From: Novosphingobium cyanobacteriorum | GTDB taxonomy: Bacteria > Pseudomonadota > Alphaproteobacteria > Sphingomonadales > Sphingomonadaceae | Direction of reading: 5' to 3' | Assembly (NCBI RefSeq): GCF_029436685.1 | Contig: NZ_JAROCY010000004.1 | Location: 124,001 to 188,000 of the forward strand | DNA: 64,000 nucleotides | Shown here: positions 59,089-64,000 of the stretch, piece after piece | How positions within the stretch are numbered: position 1 is the stretch's first letter | Layout of the letters: every line of letters begins with the position of its first letter | The notes under the pieces: model-generated | Told to the model about the DNA's origin: nothing | The model's input: only the letters and a program-made list of their open reading frames with translations | Databases searched by the model: none | Translations under genes and position numbers: made by a program

Positions 59089-59174
59089 ATCAAAACGCCG
59101 ATCCGCGCGTCGCTTCGCCCGAACTCCCCCGCGGCCTTGATCGGAAATTAACCCTCCCGGCCTAGACCGGCAGG

Positions 59175-61178
59175 ATGGACGGGAATCCGATCATCACCAC
59201 GTCGCGGGTGCGCCACTTGCGCCTGCGCGGCTGGCTGCGCCGCACAGTGCAGGGCCTGTCCAGTGGTGCCGGTCGCGCCTGGACCCAAAGGCGCGGCGAC
59301 GATTTCACCCGCGCTTATGTCGATAGCCTGTCGCAGCGCATGCCGCTGCTCTATCTCGTCGTCGTCTTCGATCTCGCGCTGCTTGTCGCCCGCTTTCGTG
59401 AAAGCGCGCCGCCGGTGCTGCTCGCTGGGGGCCTTGGCCTGGCCTGTTATGCCTTCGCCCGCGCGCTCTACTGGCTGCCCCACCGTGTCGCGAAGCGCGC
59501 CATCGAACGCCAGCGCGCCGATCTTGACAGCATGGCGCTCAAGGCGGCGATCTCCGGCATCGCCTTCGTCGGCTGGACGCTCGCGCTTTATGGCCACGGC
59601 AATGCCGATCAGCGCGGCCTTTCTCAGTTCGTGCTGGCCGTTACCATGTTCACCGGCATCCTCGGCGTCGGCCACGCCCCCCGCACCTCGCTGGCGCTGG
59701 CGTTGGTCTACTCGCTCCCTGCAACCGCGTTCTTCGTGTGGATCGGCGATCCCGGCGCAGCTTATCTCGCACTGATCCAGCTCGGCGTCAGCACCATCCT
59801 GCTGTTCATCGTGCATGGCCATCACCGCGATTTCGTGCGGCTCGAACTTTCGCGTCAGCAGCTCGCCCGGCGGGAGCGGCAGGCAGCGAAGCTCGCTGCC
59901 GCGCATTTCCGCCAAGCCACGGTCGATGCGCTCACCGGCGGGCTCAATCGCCGCGGCATTCTCGTGCGGCTCGAACACGCGCTGGCCGAAACCGGCGCAC
60001 GTGTCCGTCCATGGCTCGCCTTGGCCGATCTCGACGGCTTCAAGCATGTCAACGATACTTACGGCCACGCTGCAGGCGATGCAGTGCTGCGGGCGGTTTC
60101 TACCCGCATTGCCGAGTCTCGGGGCGTCCTCGCCCATGGTCGCCTTGGGGGTGACGAATTCGCCATCCTGTTCGATTCCGCCTTCGATGCGCGCGCCGTG
60201 CTCGCTGCCTGCCGCCGCCTTTCCGACGCCATTCGCCAGCCGATCGGGCACCACGGCGCCACCCTGCGCCTGTGCGCCTCGATCGGCGTCCACCGCTTGG
60301 GACAGGAGAGCGCCAGCGCCTGCCTCGAACGCGCCGACGCCGCGCTCTACAAGGCGAAGGCAATGGGCGATGGGGCGGTCTGCCTGTTCGGCATGGAGGA
60401 TGAACGCCTGCTGCAGCAGCGTATCGCCACCACCCGCCGCTTCAACGATTGCCTGCTCGAAGACCGCCTGCGCCTGCTCTACCAGCCGATCTTCGATCAG
60501 AGCGAAGGTCGCACCGTGGGGTTTGAGGCGCTTGCCCGCTGGTCGCCCGACGGGATAAACTGGCAATCCCCCGCCAGCTTTCTGTCGATGGCCGACGCCA
60601 CCGGGCGCTCGGGCGAATTGACCCGCCTCGTCCTTGCCCGCGCGTTGCAGGAATGCCGCCCCACGAGCAAAGGCCTGCTGCTCGCGATCAACCTTTCGCC
60701 CCGCGATCTCATGCGCGAAGGCACGGTTGAGGCGCTTGCTGCGGTGGTAGAGGCCGAAGGGGAAAGCTCCACCGCCATCATTCTTGAAGTCACCGAACGC
60801 GCGCTCCTGGTCGATCCGGTGCGCGCCGCCGCGCAACTGCAGCGCTTCCGCGATGCCGGTTTCCGCCTGGCGCTCGATGATTTCGGCGCGGGCTGGTCGG
60901 GCCTGTCGCACCTGCGGGACCTGCCGCTGGATTACGTGAAGCTCGATCGCGCCCTGGCCGCGGCGCTTCCCGATGATCCGGGCGCCCGTGCCGTGGCGGG
61001 CATGATCGTGGCGCTGGCGTGGCAACTGGGCATCGTCTGCACCGCTGAAGGCGTGGAGACCGTTTCGCAGGCAGAGGCTGCCCGCGCCCTCGGCATCCAC
61101 CTGATGCAAGGCTACCACTTCGGCTATCCCGAACCGGCTGCCATCGCCCTGGCCATTAGTGACAATGCCGCCGCCTGA
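59175..61178 (+). CDS. Membrane-bound GGDEF-EAL cyclic-di-GMP turnover protein
   Basis: The 667-residue protein has about six N-terminal transmembrane helices (residues about 55-225), a GGDEF domain with an intact GRLGGDEFAILF (about 322-333) and an EAL domain with FEALARW (about 449), AINLSPR, VTERALL, LALDDFGAGWSG, VKLDRA, TAEGVET and MQGYHFGYP. Metal and catalytic residues of both domains are present, so it could both make and degrade c-di-GMP. No RxxD inhibitory site precedes GGDEF. The ATG at 59175 is standard. Confidence 0.93.
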   Translation: MDGNPIITTSRVRHLRLRGWLRRTVQGLSSGAGRAWTQRRGDDFTRAYVDSLSQRMPLLYLVVVFDLALLVARFRESAPPVLLAGGLGLACYAFARALYWLPHRVAKRAIERQRADLDSMALKAAISGIAFVGWTLALYGHGNADQRGLSQFVLAVTMFTGILGVGHAPRTSLALALVYSLPATAFFVWIGDPGAAYLALIQLGVSTILLFIVHGHHRDFVRLELSRQQLARRERQAAKLAAAHFRQATVDALTGGLNRRGILVRLEHALAETGARVRPWLALADLDGFKHVNDTYGHAAGDAVLRAVSTRIAESRGVLAHGRLGGDEFAILFDSAFDARAVLAACRRLSDAIRQPIGHHGATLRLCASIGVHRLGQESASACLERADAALYKAKAMGDGAVCLFGMEDERLLQQRIATTRRFNDCLLEDRLRLLYQPIFDQSEGRTVGFEALARWSPDGINWQSPASFLSMADATGRSGELTRLVLARALQECRPTSKGLLLAINLSPRDLMREGTVEALAAVVEAEGESSTAIILEVTERALLVDPVRAAAQLQRFRDAGFRLALDDFGAGWSGLSHLRDLPLDYVKLDRALAAALPDDPGARAVAGMIVALAWQLGIVCTAEGVETVSQAEAARALGIHLMQGYHFGYPEPAAIALAISDNAAA

Positions 61179-61195
61179 TCAGTGCGGTAGACCGG

Positions 61196-62482
61196 TTAGT
61201 GCAGTTCCATCATCGGCCGGGGCGATCCTGGCGGATACAGCCGGCGGAACAGCCGGCCCTTTTCGCTGAACAGCACAAGCAGCAGCGTGACTACCCCGCA
61301 GATCAGGAACGCTCGCGCCAGTGGCATGGCCGTGCCGTCGAAGGCCTGACCGATCACAATGCCCAGACCTGCGCCGATCACCATGCGCAGGAATGCCTGC
61401 ACCGAACTTGCCGCCCCGGCGGTCCGCTCGAATGGCTGCAACGAGATCGAACCGAAGTTTGCGCCTATGAAGCCCACCATGCACATGTTCAGTGCCATCG
61501 CCGGCATGAACTGCCACAGCGCTTCGTGCTCCTGGCTGGCCAGCGAAATCTGCAGCAGGCTGATGCAGATATAGGCCAGCAGCGCCGCGTGGGAGACGCG
61601 TCGCGCCCCGAACCGCTCCACGATGCGCGAATTGAAGAAGCTTGCCACCGCCATGCACAACGCGGTTCCGCCAAAGATCAGCGGAAACCAATCCCCCGCG
61701 CCAAAGTGCTCGCCCACCAACTGCTGCGACGAATTGACATACCCCACCATGGCCCCGAACGTCAGTGCTCCGCCGAAGACTTAGCCGAAGGCCTGCCGGT
61801 TCACCGCCGCCTGCACCATGTTGCGCACGATCGATAGCGGCATGATCTCCTGTCGGTATTCCGGCCGCAGTGTTTCGGGCAGGCGCAGCAGCACCCATAT
61901 GGCTATGCCCGTGCCCATAACCCCCAGGATGCCGAAGATCCAGCGCCACCCTGCAAACAGCTGGACCGCTTGCCCCAATGTCGGTGCCAACATCGGGATC
62001 AGCATGAACACCATTGATATGGTTGACATCAGCCGTGCCATTGCATCGCCTTCGTGCCGATCGCGGATGATCGCGCTGGGCAGCACCGCCAGACCCGCGC
62101 TGCCCACCGCTTGCACCGCGCGCAGCACCAGCAGCGCATTGAAGGTGGGCGCCAACGCGCATGCCGCTGACAGCGCCACATACAGTATCAGGCTGCCCAG
62201 GAGCACCGGCCTGCGCCCATATCGATCGGCCAGCGCACCGGGGATCAGTGCGCCAAATCCCGCCGAAATCAGGAACACCCCCACAACCAGCTGCCTGCGG
62301 TTTGGATCGGTTACGTGGAGGTCGCGGGCGATTTCGCCAAGCGCAGGCAGCATCGCGTCGATCGCCAGCGCCTGCAGTGCCATTGTCATCGCCATCAGTG
62401 CGACGAACTCCGCGCGACCCATCGCGGGCCCGCTGCCATGTTTCGGGGAGGAAGGCATGTCGGCCCTATAAGCAGGCTTCAT
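61196..62482 (-). pseudogene. Bcr/CflA-type multidrug MFS transporter interrupted by one in-frame stop
   Basis: The two parts, 62482-61781 (233 codons) and 61780-61196, are in the same frame and read as one 12-helix drug transporter: FLISAGFGALIPGALADRYG and RRPVLLGSLILYV in the first, TLGQAVQLFAGWRWIFGILG near the middle, and GANFGSISLQPFERTAGAAS in the second. A TAA at 61783-61781 falls between NRQAFG and VFGGALTFGAMVGYV, where relatives have a Tyr codon. One base change explains it. It may be a nonsense mutation, a sequencing error or a read-through case; the rest of the gene shows no decay. Confidence 0.85.
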
Positions 62483-62533
62483 TCATGATCCCAACCCTTT
62501 ATGTTGCAATGCGAAACAGGTTATCATGTTGCC

Positions 62534-63667
62534 ATGGAGCGGGATGAAGACCGGCAGGATGACGCGGACGAAGCCGGCACCGGCCTGCGCAAGATCATCC
62601 ACGTCGATATGGATGCCTTCTTCGCCAGTGTTGAACAGCGCGATGATGTTTCGTTGCGTGGAAAGCCGGTGGCGGTCGGAGGCTCAGCCGGACGGGGCGT
62701 GGTCGCCGCCGCCAGTTACGAGGCGCGCAGATTCGGCGTGCGCTCGGCCATGCCTTCGGTCACCGCCGCGCGCCTCTGTCCTGATCTGATCTTCCGTCGT
62801 CCGCGTTTCGATGTCTACAAGTCGGTCAGCCAGCAGATTCGTGCCATTTTCCTCGATTATACGCCCCACGTCGAACCGCTCTCGCTCGATGAAGCCTATC
62901 TCGATGTAACCGCAGACTTGCGCGGCATCGGCTCGGCCACGCGCATTGCCGAACTGATCCGTGCCCGCATCCGTGCCGAAACCGGCCTCACCGCCAGCGC
63001 CGGCGTGTCCTACAACAAGTTCCTGGCAAAGCTCGCCAGCGACCAGAACAAGCCCGATGGCCTGTGCGTGATCCGGCCGGGGGAAGGGGCCTCCTTCGTT
63101 GCCGGCCTTCCGGTGAAGCGCTTCCACGGCGTCGGCCCGCGCGGCGCGGAAAAGATGGCCGCGCTCGGCATCCACACCGGGGCTGACCTGCGCCTGCGCG
63201 ACCTGCCCTTCCTGCGCGAACATTTCGGCAGCCTGGCCGACTATCTCTACCGTGCCGCGCGGGGCATAGACCTGCGCCAGGTCCGCGTCGACCGTCCGCG
63301 CAAATCGGTGGGCGGTGAACGCACTTTCGAACGCGATATCTCCGCCGGCGCCACGCTGCGCGATACGCTGGAACACATTATCGACATCGTGTGGGACCGC
63401 ATCGAACGCAGCGGGGCAAAGGGGCGCACTGTCACGCTCAAGCTGAAGTCCAGCGATTTTCGCACGATGACCCGCGCTCGTTCCTTCGCGCAGCCGGTGG
63501 CTGACAAGACCGCCTTCGCACAAGCCGGGCGGGATCTGCTCGATGCCGTGCTGCCCCTGCCGCAACCGATACGCTTGATGGGCCTCACCCTTTCCGCGCT
63601 GGAAGGGGAGGAGCCCAATCGCACCGCGCCCGCCGCACCCGCATTGCAGGCCGAATTACCCTTTTGA
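62534..63667 (+). CDS. dinB: DNA polymerase IV (Y-family)
   Basis: The 377-residue translesion polymerase has the Y-family catalytic motifs DMDAFFASVEQRDD and LSLDEAYLDVT, plus the AASYEARRFGVRSAMPS finger and GVSYNKFLAKLASDQNKPDG. The thumb and little finger (GVGPRGAEKMAALGIHTGAD, KSVGGERTFERDI) follow. The start could be ATG 62501 or 62534; neither has a strong ribosome-binding site, and 62534 begins closer to the family N-terminus. No LexA box was recognised upstream. Confidence 0.94.
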   Translation: MERDEDRQDDADEAGTGLRKIIHVDMDAFFASVEQRDDVSLRGKPVAVGGSAGRGVVAAASYEARRFGVRSAMPSVTAARLCPDLIFRRPRFDVYKSVSQQIRAIFLDYTPHVEPLSLDEAYLDVTADLRGIGSATRIAELIRARIRAETGLTASAGVSYNKFLAKLASDQNKPDGLCVIRPGEGASFVAGLPVKRFHGVGPRGAEKMAALGIHTGADLRLRDLPFLREHFGSLADYLYRAARGIDLRQVRVDRPRKSVGGERTFERDISAGATLRDTLEHIIDIVWDRIERSGAKGRTVTLKLKSSDFRTMTRARSFAQPVADKTAFAQAGRDLLDAVLPLPQPIRLMGLTLSALEGEEPNRTAPAAPALQAELPF

Positions 63668-64000
63668 GGCCCGCCACCCCTGCCACCGGGCAATCGAATC
63701 GCGCGTCGCCGCGTTGGCTCCGTCCGGCAGCGCGTTCAGCGCAAAGAACGCCGCTTCCTCCAGTTCGCGCCCGTCCACGCGCGGCATGTCGTCGGTGGTT
63801 CCGGCGATCAGCTCGATCCGGTTGGTCCATCCCGAAGGAAACTGGCGCAGCACTGTGTCAAACCACACCGCGTCCTGCAACCGGCACCCCGTCTCCTCGC
63901 GCACCTCGCGCGTCGCGGTCTGCATCGGGTCTTCGCCGCGAGCAAGTCCTCCGCCGGGAAACATCCATTGCGTGCTCAGGTGGTACGAATGCCGCACCAG
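63656..64000 (-). CDS. Nudix hydrolase, N-terminus cut by the window edge
   Basis: The C-terminal part of a Nudix domain is present: PGGGLARGEDPMQTATREVR, continuing EETG, gives the Gx5Ex7REUxEExGU box. Upstream residues LVRHSYHLSTQWMF continue to the window edge, so the true start lies outside. The substrate is likely a nucleoside diphosphate derivative; not resolvable. It converges with dinB, overlapping its end by 12 nt. Confidence 0.85.
   Translation of the reverse strand: MVRHSYHLSTQWMFPGGGLARGEDPMQTATREVREETGCRLQDAVWFDTVLRQFPSGWTNRIELIAGTTDDMPRVDGRELEEAAFFALNALPDGANAATRDSIARWQGWRASKG

Noticed and set aside
59148..61118. 656-codon minus-strand ORF opposite the GGDEF-EAL gene
   Set aside because: Antisense shadow; the plus strand has intact GGDEF and EAL motifs.
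61751..61783. Frameshift in the Bcr/CflA gene
   Set aside because: Both halves are in the same reading frame; only a single stop codon separates them.

Overview
The window is GC-rich DNA (about two thirds G+C by eye) from an alphaproteobacterium, most likely a sphingomonad of the Novosphingobium type. The evidence is a circularly permuted two-piece tmRNA gene whose tag reads ANDNEALALAA, an HdaA homologue, DUF2794 and DUF2066 proteins, an lptD-surA-pdxA-rsmA string, a long isocitrate lyase divergent from a short-chain-acyl-responsive regulator, and intergenic palindromic repeats of sphingomonad style. Most of the window is core chromosome. No rRNA, tRNA, CRISPR array, transposase or prophage was seen.

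Layout. 1-2.2 kb: regulator / aceA glyoxylate-bypass locus with a perfect palindrome in the divergent promoter. 2.4-5.1 kb: small hypothetical gene, glutamine amidotransferase, PLP aminotransferase and three palindromic repeat elements. 5.1-15.6 kb: one uninterrupted minus-strand gene string. Its upstream part is a catabolic cassette (DUF35 protein, SCP2-like thiolase, acyl-CoA dehydrogenase, 2-oxo-acid dehydrogenase E1alpha/E1beta/E2, VOC protein, CYP101-like P450). Its downstream part is an Lgt-like membrane protein, a radical SAM enzyme of the tetraether-synthase (Tes/MJ0619) type and a small membrane protein. 15.7-17.4 kb: alpha/beta hydrolase, tmRNA, repeat-rich spacer. 17.2-21.2 kb: arginine succinyltransferase genes astA and astB with an M20 hydrolase. 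21.3-27.2 kb: rsmA, pdxA, surA and lptD (16S rRNA methylation, vitamin B6, outer-membrane assembly). 27.3-30.7 kb: pepA, DUF2256, holC, a lipoprotein and ndk. 30.8-39.4 kb: S9 peptidase, MFS transporter, a purN fusion with purM, DUF2066, hdaA, serine acetyltransferase, DUF2794. 39.4-44.3 kb: DUF4328 protein and a 1385-residue RTX protein.

44.5-49.5 kb: SDR, ilvE with an unusual leader (18-codon ORF behind a 15-nt perfect complement of the 16S 3' end, then hairpins), lipoprotein, TlyA, TspO, UbiK. 49.5-57.8 kb: HWE-type histidine kinase, metZ, a polyprenyl-phosphate-sugar glycosyltransferase pair (GT39 and Dpm1-GtrA type), leuB and recO. 57.9-64 kb: apaG, LysR regulator, GGDEF-EAL protein, a Bcr/CflA transporter interrupted by one in-frame stop, dinB and a truncated Nudix gene.

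The most unusual items are the Tes-like/Lgt-like cassette joined to the P450 operon, the ilvE leader ORF with its extreme ribosome-binding site, the M20 hydrolase in the arginine succinyltransferase operon, the PurN-YjbR fusion, and repeat elements that repeatedly end at the stop codons of minus-strand genes. All family assignments come from reading the translated sequences; no database search was possible.
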